Virus record (IMG/VR): IMGVR_UViG_3300025674_000364
Location: 1-24,874 of that record
Source of the DNA: a virus
Strand: one strand, 5' to 3'
Length of the DNA: 24,874 bases
Below are positions 1-7,667 of this stretch, one piece after another. Numbering within the stretch: the stretch's first letter is position 1; each line of letters begins with the position of its first letter. The notes under the pieces were generated by a model. The model saw nothing but the letters and a program-made list of their open reading frames with translations. It had not been told where the DNA came from and made no database searches. The position numbers and the translations under genes were made by a program.

Positions 1-10
1 ATAAGCACGA

Positions 11-370
11 TTAGTTCTTAGTCCAGTCTAAAGGTTTCATTCTTAATTTCTCATCAATCTGATTTCTATCTCTTTGGAAATAACGTTCTCCACCAATACC
101 TTTTGTATTTACGCTTATTTTACCATATAGCATAGCCATATAAATATCTCGTGTAAATGAACTAACGGCTGATGAAAAGTCATTTCTGTCCTCTGGAACG
201 TAAGCTCTTCTACTGAATGGCCATATATACCATACGCCTCTATGTTTCTTTCTAAGTAGAGTTTCCATTTGCAATGTATTCTTATCCCTTGAGATTTTAA
301 TTTTAGGGAATACAGGCATATTAGTAGTATCTATTCCAATAGGATCTTTTTGTTCTGCTTTTTCGCTCAT
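11..370 (-). CDS. Hypothetical protein, 119 aa, last gene of the minus-strand operon
   Basis: I do not recognise this protein. It is hydrophilic and basic, with no signal peptide or membrane segment. An aromatic patch, VWYIWPFSRR at about residues 46-55, sits in the middle, and charged stretches occur at both ends. Its start codon overlaps the stop of the upstream 68-aa gene by four bases (ATGA), so the two are probably translationally coupled. It is the third gene of a compact three-gene cluster that diverges from the structural block. In crAss-like genomes the opposite-strand block normally carries early or replication functions, so an early accessory role is possible, but nothing in the sequence shows it. 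That it is a real gene is well supported by length and overlaps; function is unknown. Confidence 0.75.
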   Translation of the reverse strand: MSEKAEQKDPIGIDTTNMPVFPKIKISRDKNTLQMETLLRKKHRGVWYIWPFSRRAYVPEDRNDFSSAVSSFTRDIYMAMLYGKISVNTKGIGGERYFQRDRNQIDEKLRMKPLDWTKN

Positions 371-573
371 GATATAATTTTTAATTGTTTACGTTTATTG
401 TGAATGTATTCTCTTAATTGCTTTTCTGTCTTAATAGGCTTATTAGGAACTACCCATAAGTTATTAGAAATTTTAATTCGATTACTTATATCCGGAGATA
501 CAATACCTTCCATTTTTAATCTCTTAGCTGTTTGAATACCTAAGCTAAGAACATCAGGACTTAATTTACTCAT
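367..573 (-). CDS. Small hypothetical protein, 68 aa
   Basis: This is an unrecognised small basic protein. The N-terminal half (about residues 1-30) looks helical. The C-terminal tail (about residues 45-65) is rich in Lys, Arg and Gln and could contact nucleic acid. That is inference from composition only. The gene is joined to both neighbours: its start shares one base with the stop of the 119-aa gene upstream (573), and its stop overlaps the start of the next gene by four bases (367-370). Such linked spacing supports a genuine coupled gene despite its short length. There is no separate promoter box; it would be transcribed from the divergent region at 937-944. Confidence 0.7.
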   Translation of the reverse strand: MSKLSPDVLSLGIQTAKRLKMEGIVSPDISNRIKISNNLWVVPNKPIKTEKQLREYIHNKRKQLKIIS

Positions 574-932
574 TAGTGCTTTGTTTCGTCAAATTTATAA
601 TTTACTTTACCATGCTCAGATAATACCTGTATGTTAGATATATTTGTTTGATGGTCATTAAAATTACCATTAATATTTAACACTCTCCATATTCTTTTTG
701 CTAAAGCTATCTTTATTTTATCAGTAGGGATTTTGTTATGATCATCAAGTATAGTTAATATTTCGTAAACAAATGTTTCATTAACTAATTGCATAAGCTC
801 ACGTTTACGATTAGCTTTCTTTAATCTATAGTACTTATCCATGTTACTCTTTTTGATATATTGGAAGTTACAAGATATTATACAAATTCTTGGTTTATAG
901 CCAACATTGTATTTACGTATAGTATCTAACAT
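573..932 (-). CDS. Hypothetical protein, 119 aa, first gene of the minus-strand operon
   Basis: I do not recognise the family. The protein is basic in its first half (cluster KKANRKR at about residues 38-44) and then largely helical. It has no membrane segment. The start at 930-932 is favoured because a minus-strand TATTTTTG box (937-944) ends exactly four bases before the ATG, the same geometry as at four plus-strand genes here. The transcript would therefore be leaderless or nearly so. The 961-977 inverted repeat lies about 30-45 bases upstream, where it could regulate this gene together with the divergent winged-helix gene. The next minus-strand gene starts within its stop codon. Function is unknown. 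Confidence 0.75.
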   Translation of the reverse strand: MLDTIRKYNVGYKPRICIISCNFQYIKKSNMDKYYRLKKANRKRELMQLVNETFVYEILTILDDHNKIPTDKIKIALAKRIWRVLNINGNFNDHQTNISNIQVLSEHGKVNYKFDETKH

Positions 933-936
933 ATTA

Positions 937-944
937 CAAAAATA
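937..944 (-). promoter_or_regulatory. Bacteroidota-type -7 box for the minus-strand operon
   Basis: Read on the minus strand, the sequence is TATTTTTG, matching the TAnnTTTG consensus of Bacteroidota housekeeping promoters. Four bases (TAAT) separate it from the ATG at 932. Because this box is centred near -7, transcription would start at or next to the A of the ATG. I see no clear TTG-type -33 element. The expected -33 position lies close to the inverted repeat at 961-977. Confidence 0.55.
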
Positions 945-960
945 TGAAAAATATTAAAAT

Positions 961-977
961 GTGTATTTTTAATACAC
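961..977. promoter_or_regulatory. Perfect inverted repeat, candidate operator between divergent promoters
   Basis: GTGTATT-TTT-AATACAC is a perfect inverted repeat with seven-base arms and a three-base spacer. It lies about 29-45 bases upstream of the minus-strand start and 21-37 bases upstream of the plus-strand start, so it covers the -33 region of both promoters. The neighbouring plus-strand gene has winged-helix character, so autoregulation by its product is a natural hypothesis. The repeat is not followed by a run of T long enough to suggest a terminator, and it contains G/C positions at both ends of the arms. Confidence 0.55.
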
Positions 978-985
978 TTTTTTCA

Positions 986-993
986 TATCTTTG
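986..993 (+). promoter_or_regulatory. Bacteroidota-type -7 box for the winged-helix gene
   Basis: TATCTTTG is an exact TAnnTTTG match, and four bases (TACT) separate it from the ATG at 998. The position predicts a leaderless transcript and decides the start of the gene: an upstream in-frame ATG at 944 would lie before the promoter and inside the candidate operator. Confidence 0.65.
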
Positions 994-997
994 TACT

Positions 998-1306
998 ATG
1001 AGAAATTACAATGTTTACGATAGCAATCCATTTAAACCTCAGGAAATAGAAATAACACAAGAGGCGTTAGAGTTAGTTTCTGAGTTAAGTAAAACTGGGT
1101 TAAGACTATATAACTATATGTATCAATTCTCGTTAAGAAAAAATGGTATCTTGTACTTTGATAATAAAGAAGCTAAATTTGAATTAAGCTTTAAAGAAAA
1201 TAAATCAATTTACAATGGTATCAATGAATTGCTAAATAAAGGAATTATAGCTCGGCGAAAATCAAATGAAGAGTTTTATTACAATCCTAAATATATAAAT
1301 AATTAA
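998..1306 (+). CDS. Small winged-helix-like DNA-binding protein (putative regulator), 102 aa
   Basis: The C-terminal two thirds (about residues 35-100) look like a winged helix. A helical segment is followed by a strand-like FDNKEAKFELSF, then a recognition-helix-like stretch (NKSIYNGINELLNKGII) and a basic wing (ARRKSNEEFYYNPKYI). The ending, aromatic residues then NPKYI, resembles winged-helix domains of plasmid and phage RepL/MarR-type proteins. I start it at 998 rather than the in-frame ATG at 944, because the TATCTTTG box at 986-993 lies directly before 998 and the longer version would read through the 961-977 inverted repeat. It is the first plus-strand gene and faces the minus-strand operon, the classic place for a phage switch regulator. 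The fold is likely; the regulatory role and its target are inference. Confidence 0.65.
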   Translation: MRNYNVYDSNPFKPQEIEITQEALELVSELSKTGLRLYNYMYQFSLRKNGILYFDNKEAKFELSFKENKSIYNGINELLNKGIIARRKSNEEFYYNPKYINN

Positions 1307-1311
1307 ATTTG
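1304..1311 (+). promoter_or_regulatory. Bacteroidota-type -7 box before the 80-aa gene
   Basis: TAAATTTG matches TAnnTTTG and overlaps the stop codon of the winged-helix gene. Five bases (TTGTT) separate it from the ATG at 1317. It could give the packaging and head genes their own near-leaderless transcript. AT-richness makes chance matches easier here, so support comes mainly from the conserved spacing. Confidence 0.45.
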
Positions 1312-1316
1312 TTGTT

Positions 1317-1559
1317 ATGGATATGCAATCTATAGAAGATGTAATGGTATTCAGATTAACTGAATCTACATTAAATGTAGACGGATTACTTGTAATTGGT
1401 TCAGAAGATGTTCGGTATCATGCTTTATGTGGTACAGAGCTTAGTATAATAAGACTAACTGCTATATATAAATTTTTAGCACAAGAGGAATTAGAAAAGA
1501 GAAAAAAGTTTGGTCAGTATGTAGACCGTATAATTGATAAATTAATTTACAACAAATGA
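1317..1559 (+). CDS. Small hypothetical protein, 80 aa
   Basis: I do not recognise this protein. It is mixed alpha/beta in appearance: a strand-rich N-terminal half (about residues 8-30) is followed by a long helix ending in a basic segment (EELEKRKKFGQ at about residues 56-66). No membrane segment is visible. The ATG at 1317 lies five bases after a TAAATTTG box; a second in-frame ATG at 1323 is the alternative start. The stop overlaps the ATG of the 44-aa basic gene (ATGA, 1556-1559), so it belongs to the start of the packaging operon. Its function cannot be inferred. Confidence 0.65.
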   Translation: MDMQSIEDVMVFRLTESTLNVDGLLVIGSEDVRYHALCGTELSIIRLTAIYKFLAQEELEKRKKFGQYVDRIIDKLIYNK

Positions 1560-1690
1560 GTACTTTAAAACAAAGAGCTGCTTGGAGCCAACACTCTCAA
1601 CAGCAAGATGCTAAAAGGAAAAAGAAAAGTAAGGTTAAAAAGAAAATGACTCCCGTTTCAAGAAAGGGAAAAAGTAAATTTAAGTATTAA
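1556..1690 (+). CDS. Tiny lysine/arginine-rich protein, 44 aa
   Basis: The frame ATG...TAA encodes 44 residues, beginning MSTLKQRAAWSQHSQ. About residues 20-43 are dominated by Lys and Arg (DAKRKKKSKVKKKM, then SRKGKSKFKY), and there are almost no acidic residues. The gene is locked between its neighbours: its ATG overlaps the TGA of the 80-aa gene (ATGA), and its TAA shares its last base with the ATG of the TerS candidate (TAATG). That double junction is strong evidence for a real gene despite its size. Such a charge should bind DNA or RNA, or shield polyanions. Position directly before the packaging genes suggests a DNA-handling role, which is inference. I know no named family for it. Confidence 0.7.
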   Translation: MSTLKQRAAWSQHSQQQDAKRKKKSKVKKKMTPVSRKGKSKFKY

Positions 1691-2238
1691 TGTATAATCA
1701 ACTCGTTGATATAGGAAAGGATGGTAATGTATTACTACAAGATAGTTCCATAGCTTTAATGCCTTCAATGTGGTGTTTGTATAAGGATAGAAAAGGTGGT
1801 AGTAAACAAGTAAGGTGGATTGTAGCTATGTATGACTATAAATCTCCTTACCGTAGATTACCAGAAGATGAAAGGCACAGCAGGGTTTCTTACATGATAT
1901 TTGAAAAAAGTAAAAATCCAAAGTTTAATAGTAAACTTGTTAAAGATGCTATTGAAGAATATAAGAAGTTACAGTATGATCCTTTGATTGATGAGTATAA
2001 TGCTATGTGTGAAAAGTCATATCAAATGACTAAAGTTTACAGAAGTATTAAACCTACTGCTGAAACTCTTGAGGATTTAAACAAGATGCAAGAACAAATG
2101 GGTAAGGCTGCTATAGCAAGAGATAAGATTAAAGCATTAATTCTAAAAAATGAAGAGTCAGAAGTTAAAATATCTGGTACTGGCTCAGAAGATTTTAGTT
2201 TATTTGAACAAGATGAGCGTTTAATAGATAATGATTAG
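1690..2238 (+). CDS. Probable small terminase subunit or packaging accessory protein, 182 aa
   Basis: Location is the main clue. The gene immediately precedes the large terminase, overlaps its start by eight bases, and has the usual TerS size. The N-terminal half (about residues 1-85) looks like a compact alpha/beta region containing WCLYKDRKGG and RWIVAMYDYKSPYRRLP. The middle (about residues 90-150) is strongly helical with coiled-coil character, including a KMQEQMGKAAIARDKIKALI stretch, as expected of the oligomerisation region of a ring-forming TerS. The C-terminal tail is acidic. No clear N-terminal helix-turn-helix is visible, so DNA recognition is not shown. The alternative is an unrelated conserved crAss-like head gene. 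Confidence 0.5.
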   Translation: MYNQLVDIGKDGNVLLQDSSIALMPSMWCLYKDRKGGSKQVRWIVAMYDYKSPYRRLPEDERHSRVSYMIFEKSKNPKFNSKLVKDAIEEYKKLQYDPLIDEYNAMCEKSYQMTKVYRSIKPTAETLEDLNKMQEQMGKAAIARDKIKALILKNEESEVKISGTGSEDFSLFEQDERLIDND

Positions 2239-4243
2239 TTCTGATAAATATAGTCCAGTAATATTTGATAAGAATTTAAAAGATTATCATAAGCTAAAAA
2301 AGAATACGGCTGAATATTTTGCTTTTTGGAAAGAACAAAAACATAGATTGCTTCATGGTTATAAACCAACTGGTGGTACTTGGATTCCACCAAACTACTA
2401 TTTCTACTTAAATTTTTCTAAAATACATGGTTTATCTCAAGGGGCAAGACGTAAATCTATGATTGCTCCCATTTATCGTGACCAAGACCACGAATACTTT
2501 CAAGAAATATATCACGCTAAATATGGTGATGGTAAAGATAACAAAGGTGGATATGGTATTATTGTCGTAAAAGCAAGACGTAAGGGGTTCTCCTTTATGA
2601 ATGCTAATACTCTATTACATGAATGGACTTGTTACCCTCATTCAGAAAATGGGTTAGGAGCTCAAAGAGAAGATTATGTTCAGGATTTCAGAAAAAAACT
2701 GATAATGTCCTACAATGAACTCCCACCAGAACTAAGAAATAAAGTCTTGCATAATAACGAAGAATTATTAATGTCGGGATATAAAGAAAAAGTTGATGGT
2801 ATTTGGTTAGAGAAAGGAACTAAATCTATGATACACTTTAGAGTAATGGAAAAGCCTAACGCATTTCGTGGTACTTCATTGAACTATATGGTATTTGAAG
2901 AAGCTGGAGAATTTTTAAAACTTAAAAGATCTTACGAATCATCAGAAGATTGTTTTAAAGAGGGGGATATATTTTTTGGTACTCCAATAATAGGGGGAAC
3001 ATCAAATAATATGGAAGTTGAGTCAGACGATTTTATGAATATGTTTTACAATGCTGAAGAGTATAATCTTAAAGCAGTATTTATAAAAGCTTCTAAAGTG
3101 TTTGGTAGTTTTTTTGATATGAAAACTGGACAAAGTGATGTAGAAGGAGCTGAGAAGTTTGTATTAGCCGAAGCACAACGTAGAAAAGAAACTGGTGATT
3201 TACAATCATATTATTCATACTTACAAGAAAATCCATTAGAGGTAGAACACGCTTTTTATCGTAGTGGACAAACACCATTTGCTTTAGAAAAGATTAATAA
3301 GCAAATAGCTAACATTAATAATAATCCTTCATTTCAAAAAGTTCAAAGATGTAGATTAGAATGGAGTAAAGGAAAAGATGGTAAAGAAATATTTGGCAGT
3401 AAGCCTACTATTGTATATGAATGGGAAGATAAAGCTAATGGCTGTCTAAAAGTTTCTGATAATATTAAAGAAGATGCTTATCCATTTGAAATTGTTGAAT
3501 TACCATTGGATGGAATTAAAAATGCTCATTTATCAGCAGTTGATCCTTATCACGTAGATGATGAATTAGAGGAAATGAAAAAGAAAGTTTCCGAACAAAC
3601 TGGTAGGTCAAATGGTTGTATGTGTGTATATCGTAGGTTTGTTGGACAAAATACTATTGGAGAATTACCTGTAGCTTTTTATACTGATAGACCATATTCA
3701 AAAGAAATATTTTATGAGAATTGTTTGAAGTTAGCTATTTTATATGATAGTCAAATACTTGTAGAATACAATGATGATGGTTTCTTAAAATATTTTCAAA
3801 CTAATAAAATGATGAGGTACTTAAAAGAAAGACCACGTTCAGCTGATAGTCCTTGGAGTCAAGTTACAAATAGATATGGTATTCATATGAAAACATATCA
3901 AAAGAAATTGGTAACAGAATTAGTGGATGAATATATTAAAAAACATTGGGAAGATATATACTTTTTGAAACTACTTAATGAGTTTACCGTATATGGTGCA
4001 AAGAATACAGATAGAGTTATGGCATTTGGTATGGCGTTAATACACGATATGGATGCTACTAAAAAAATATTTGATAAATCAGAAGATAAAAAAAAAGAGA
4101 AAATGGAAGGTTTGCCTGAGTTTAAAAGAGATATGAATGGTATGGTAACAATTTCAGCAAATCGTGAAAGTAATAATAATTTTGGAAATAGAAAAAGAAA
4201 ACCTACTTTTGATTACAATTTAGATACTGACAATATTTATTAA
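2231..4243 (+). CDS. terL: Terminase large subunit (packaging ATPase and nuclease), 670 aa
   Basis: This motor subunit would pump DNA into the prohead through the portal and cut the concatemer. The ATPase domain occupies roughly residues 70-330. KARRKGFS (114-121) replaces the usual Walker A P-loop, YMVFEE (219-224) is the Walker B strand with catalytic Glu, and FFGTP (248-252) fits the coupling motif. The RNase H-fold nuclease domain follows at about 430-610. Its acidic residues are plausibly D438 (AVDPY), E512 (LVEYN) and D594 (TDRVMAFG), an order matching known TerL nucleases. Length is normal for crAss-like TerL. It overlaps the TerS candidate by eight bases and is followed after four bases by the portal gene. 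The deviant P-loop is noteworthy, but the overall call is secure. Confidence 0.93.
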   Translation: MISSDKYSPVIFDKNLKDYHKLKKNTAEYFAFWKEQKHRLLHGYKPTGGTWIPPNYYFYLNFSKIHGLSQGARRKSMIAPIYRDQDHEYFQEIYHAKYGDGKDNKGGYGIIVVKARRKGFSFMNANTLLHEWTCYPHSENGLGAQREDYVQDFRKKLIMSYNELPPELRNKVLHNNEELLMSGYKEKVDGIWLEKGTKSMIHFRVMEKPNAFRGTSLNYMVFEEAGEFLKLKRSYESSEDCFKEGDIFFGTPIIGGTSNNMEVESDDFMNMFYNAEEYNLKAVFIKASKVFGSFFDMKTGQSDVEGAEKFVLAEAQRRKETGDLQSYYSYLQENPLEVEHAFYRSGQTPFALEKINKQIANINNNPSFQKVQRCRLEWSKGKDGKEIFGSKPTIVYEWEDKANGCLKVSDNIKEDAYPFEIVELPLDGIKNAHLSAVDPYHVDDELEEMKKKVSEQTGRSNGCMCVYRRFVGQNTIGELPVAFYTDRPYSKEIFYENCLKLAILYDSQILVEYNDDGFLKYFQTNKMMRYLKERPRSADSPWSQVTNRYGIHMKTYQKKLVTELVDEYIKKHWEDIYFLKLLNEFTVYGAKNTDRVMAFGMALIHDMDATKKIFDKSEDKKKEKMEGLPEFKRDMNGMVTISANRESNNNFGNRKRKPTFDYNLDTDNIY

Positions 4244-4247
4244 TTGT

Positions 4248-6461
4248 ATGACTGACTTTCCTCAACAGAATATTCCAGAAAATAAAAAGAATAGAAAGTG
4301 GCACATGGATTGTGTTAACGCTGTATTGAGGTATCATAGAGATTATACTAATTTCATTGACTCAAGAAAAAAAGACCACGAAAACTATCTTATAGCTGCT
4401 GGAACATTTGACCATAAACAATTTGAATATTTAACAGATATGTATGGTTTAACTTCTCCGGCAAGATTAGTTAATTATCCAATCATTATGCCTAAGCTTG
4501 ATTTATTAGCTGGTGAGCTAATATCTCAACCATTACAATATACTGTTAATGTAATTAACCGTAATGCTATTCGTAAAAAGAATGAGAAACGTATTCAAGT
4601 AGCTGCAGAAGTAGTATTAAGACCAATACGTAGAGAGATTGAAAAGGCTATTGGTATGCCAATACCTGATGAGAATGTTGGAGAAGAGATTCCGGAAGAT
4701 GTAGATACTTATATGAAAAAGAAATTCCGAAATGCTGTTGAAGAAATGGTACACGTAGGAATTAAGTATTGTGTTGAAAGATGGGATTTAAAACATGATT
4801 TCAAAAGAGGTTTTTATGATTTAGGTATTACTGGTAAAGAATTTTATCATACTTATGTTAAGAATGGAGATCCATTTGCTGAAAGAGTGGACCCACGTTC
4901 AATGATATATGATTTAGATTTAGATAAAGAAGATTTACAAGATTCTAAATATGTAGGTCAAGAAAATTGGTTTACTGTAAATGAAATAATTGATAAGTAT
5001 GGTCATTTATTAAAAAAGAAAGAAGTTGATGAATTAGAGAAGTTACAATCTAAAGGTCCTAATGCTTTTGAAGGTGGTACTGATTTGTGGGATAATTATT
5101 CTCACGATGAAAGTAAACACTTAAAAGTTAGAGTAGCTCATATACAATGGAAGAGTATTAGAATGTTAAAGTTTAAGGTTAGTGATAATCCCTACGACCC
5201 TAACAATCCACATTTAAAGAAACTTCCAGATGATTATAAAGAGAAAAAAGGTGATAAGATTATAAAGCGACCAATTACTGATATTCGTCAGGCTACTAAA
5301 ATAGGTCACGATATATTATTAGATTGGGGTAGAAAACCTAATCAAATTAGATATGAAGAAAACTATGCTAATTCTTATTTTGACTATCATGGTATAATTA
5401 GAAATAATTTTAGTGGTAGTACATTAAGTGTAGTTGATGCCCTTAAAAATATTCAGATATTATATAATATCACAATGTACCAAATAGAACTTGCTATGGC
5501 AAGGTCTGGTGGAAAGTCAATGGTTTATGATGTCGCTCAAAAACCAAAAAACATTCCTTTAGAAGATGTTTTTTACCATGCTAAGAATAGTGGTCTTACT
5601 TTAATTAATAGTAAGGCAGAGGGTATGCAAACAACTTCTTTTAATCAATTCCAACAAGTAGATTTTACATTAAGTCAATCAGTATCTCAAATGATTAATT
5701 TAAAATTAATGCTTGAGGAAACTGCTGATAAACTTACTGGTATTAGTGCTGCTCGAAGTGGAGTTCAAAAGTCAGGTGACTTAGTTGGTGTTACAGAAAG
5801 AAATGTAATGCAATCTACTTTGATTACTGCTCCAATATTTGATTTACATTATAAGTTAATTGGTGATGTGTTTCAGGCGTTAGCTGGTTTAATGAAAATG
5901 GCTTGGGGTAAAGAGGGTAGAATGGCTAATGTATTTGGTGATATGGGTATGCAAACCTTTAAAATAGATAAATCAATAGCATTAGATGAGTATGGTATTT
6001 TCTTAGAGAATAGTGGTAAAGAAGTACAACGTAAACAAGAAATGATGGCTCTACTTGAAAGATTTAGTTCAAGTGGTGCTGTAGATCCTGCATCAATTAT
6101 TAAAGCTGTTAATGCTGAAAGCTCAAGTGAAGTTGAAGGTATTTTAACACAAGGTCTTGAAGCAATACGTGACCAACAAGCTCAACTTGAAGAGCGTAAG
6201 GTTTCAGCTCAAGAACAAGCTAATGAGATTGAAGGACAAAAAATACAAATGCCTCTTGAAGTTCAAAAACTTAAATCTCAAACTGATATTCAGCTTAAAG
6301 AAATGGAGCTTAGAGTTAAGGCAGATATGGAAAGTGGTGCTTTAGAACATAAGGAAAATATGCTACAAGAACAGCGTAATAATGATTTGGACAAAGCAAT
6401 GCTTGAAAGTACTAATGAAAATCAACAAGCTAAAACTATGCAAAAAGTTTTAGAAAAATAA
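4248..6461 (+). CDS. Portal protein, 737 aa
   Basis: Twelve copies of a portal form the DNA entry channel, bind TerL during packaging and anchor the neck. The position directly after terL and the length fit crAss-like portals. The N-terminal wing and stem region includes SPARLVNYPIIMPKLDLLAGEL (about residues 66-91). The centre has ARSGGKSMVYDV and then a long helical stretch with TGISAARSGVQKSGDLVGVTE, a pattern common in portals where the stem/crown helices meet. The last 120 residues or so (about 615-737) are a Gln/Glu/Lys-rich helix suited to the coiled-coil barrel seen in podovirus portals. No frameshift is present. The family call rests on context and general portal features; no catalytic motif exists to confirm it. 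Confidence 0.88.
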   Translation: MTDFPQQNIPENKKNRKWHMDCVNAVLRYHRDYTNFIDSRKKDHENYLIAAGTFDHKQFEYLTDMYGLTSPARLVNYPIIMPKLDLLAGELISQPLQYTVNVINRNAIRKKNEKRIQVAAEVVLRPIRREIEKAIGMPIPDENVGEEIPEDVDTYMKKKFRNAVEEMVHVGIKYCVERWDLKHDFKRGFYDLGITGKEFYHTYVKNGDPFAERVDPRSMIYDLDLDKEDLQDSKYVGQENWFTVNEIIDKYGHLLKKKEVDELEKLQSKGPNAFEGGTDLWDNYSHDESKHLKVRVAHIQWKSIRMLKFKVSDNPYDPNNPHLKKLPDDYKEKKGDKIIKRPITDIRQATKIGHDILLDWGRKPNQIRYEENYANSYFDYHGIIRNNFSGSTLSVVDALKNIQILYNITMYQIELAMARSGGKSMVYDVAQKPKNIPLEDVFYHAKNSGLTLINSKAEGMQTTSFNQFQQVDFTLSQSVSQMINLKLMLEETADKLTGISAARSGVQKSGDLVGVTERNVMQSTLITAPIFDLHYKLIGDVFQALAGLMKMAWGKEGRMANVFGDMGMQTFKIDKSIALDEYGIFLENSGKEVQRKQEMMALLERFSSSGAVDPASIIKAVNAESSSEVEGILTQGLEAIRDQQAQLEERKVSAQEQANEIEGQKIQMPLEVQKLKSQTDIQLKEMELRVKADMESGALEHKENMLQEQRNNDLDKAMLESTNENQQAKTMQKVLEK

Positions 6462-6469
6462 TATATTTG
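6462..6469 (+). promoter_or_regulatory. Bacteroidota-type -7 box before the scaffold-like gene
   Basis: TATATTTG matches TAnnTTTG just after the portal stop. Unlike the boxes at 986, 1304, 11594 and 21493, it is 28 bases from the ATG at 6498, so the transcript would carry a short AT-rich leader without a Shine-Dalgarno sequence. An extra promoter here could raise scaffold and capsid levels relative to terminase and portal. No clear -33 element is seen. Confidence 0.4.
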
Positions 6470-6497
6470 TAATTATTGTTTAATTAATGTTAAAGAA

Positions 6498-7667
6498 ATG
6501 GATGAAGAAACAAATAACAATGATCACTTAGAGGAAAACGTTTCTCAAGAAAGTGATGTAAATACTGAAAGTACTAAAAATACTGAGGAAACTACAGATT
6601 TTAATCCTGATGCTTTTACAAGTGTTCCACCGGTTAAAAATACAACGGAGCAAAACACAGAAGGCAACGAAGCACAAGAGGATACCAGTAATAAAAATGG
6701 AACTACTGAGGAAACTACTGTAGAAAATACAAATGATGATTTTACTTGGGATGATTATATATCCAATAAAAATGAATCAAATACTCAGGAAAGTACTCAA
6801 GAAAGTAATGAAGAAACTTCAACAGAAACAAGTTCAACGAACAATGTTTCTGATGATAATAACGCTCAAACTGAAACAACGAGTTCCAATGAGGACTCTC
6901 AAGTTCAAACTGAGCAACAAAGTTCTTTGAATGATGCATACAAGAAAGTTGCTGATGAACTTGGCTTAGAAGCACAATCTCTTGATGATTTAAAAAAAAC
7001 CTTAGAAGATATTCAAAAAGAAAATGAAGAACTTCGAGAGGCTAAATTAAGTGGAGTTACTAATGAAAGTGTACAGAAACTTGAATCTTATAAATCAAAA
7101 TCAGATGAAGACCTTGTTAGACTTGAATTAAAGAAACAAGGATTTAATGATGAAGAGATTAATAGAGCTGTTGATAGATATATTGACAATGATGCTCTTT
7201 GGATTGAGGCTAAGAAAATTAGAAACACAATTGATAATGCTATCAAAAGAGAACAGGAAACTGTTTTAGATACACAGAAAAATGCTCAAGCAATGCAAGA
7301 GAAAGAACGTGTAGAAGCAGTTGAATCGCTTACTAAGTATATTAATGAGCAAGATACTATGTTTGGTCTTAAAATGGCTAAAGATGATGAAAGCTTAAAA
7401 AGTGTACGTAATGAGCACGTTAATTATATTACCAGCGGAGATTTTTGGGGTGATATAACTAAAAACAATGAGAATCTAAGTCAAGCTGCATGGCTATGGA
7501 AAAACAAAGATGTTATTCTAAAGGCTTTAGGTGGAAGAGAGTTTAATAAGGGTAGACAGGAAATACTTAATGATATAGGTAATCCTGATATTCCCGGAAC
7601 AACAAGACATAAAGACCCTGGTGGTTCCGATGAATTTAATCCTCAAAAATTTGTATACGGGGATTAG
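6498..7667 (+). CDS. Probable capsid scaffold or head assembly protein, 389 aa
   Basis: The gene lies between portal and major capsid protein, the normal place for a scaffold. The first 145 residues or so are low-complexity and acidic, rich in Asn, Thr, Ser, Glu and Gln (for example EETTTE-like runs), and are probably disordered. About residues 145-275 are strongly helical and coiled-coil prone (KKTLEDIQKENEELREA is typical). The C-terminal part is more globular, and the last 25 residues contain PDIPGTTRHKDPGG and end in QKFVYGD. Acidic, disordered plus coiled-coil architecture fits scaffolds that are expelled or left inside the capsid. No Ser/His/Asp protease signature is visible. Alternatives are a head fibre or an internal head protein. 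The ATG at 6498 follows an A-rich leader. Confidence 0.6.
   Translation: MDEETNNNDHLEENVSQESDVNTESTKNTEETTDFNPDAFTSVPPVKNTTEQNTEGNEAQEDTSNKNGTTEETTVENTNDDFTWDDYISNKNESNTQESTQESNEETSTETSSTNNVSDDNNAQTETTSSNEDSQVQTEQQSSLNDAYKKVADELGLEAQSLDDLKKTLEDIQKENEELREAKLSGVTNESVQKLESYKSKSDEDLVRLELKKQGFNDEEINRAVDRYIDNDALWIEAKKIRNTIDNAIKREQETVLDTQKNAQAMQEKERVEAVESLTKYINEQDTMFGLKMAKDDESLKSVRNEHVNYITSGDFWGDITKNNENLSQAAWLWKNKDVILKALGGREFNKGRQEILNDIGNPDIPGTTRHKDPGGSDEFNPQKFVYGD

Noticed and set aside
944-997. Longer N-terminus for the winged-helix protein, starting at the ATG at 944
   Set aside because: It would read through the 961-977 inverted repeat and lie upstream of the TATCTTTG box at 986-993; the added 18 residues look unlike the rest of the protein.
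3093-3278. Minus-strand open frame inside terL
   Set aside because: It is fully inside a motif-confirmed gene, with no promoter or coupled neighbour; it is a shadow frame.
6157-6345. Plus-strand open frame inside the portal C-terminus
   Set aside because: It arises from the Lys/Glu/Gln-rich coding of the portal helix in another frame.
6733-6975. Open frames on both strands within the scaffold-like gene
   Set aside because: They overlap its low-complexity acidic region; translated products are repetitive Met/Leu/Ile or Leu/His sequences without domain character.
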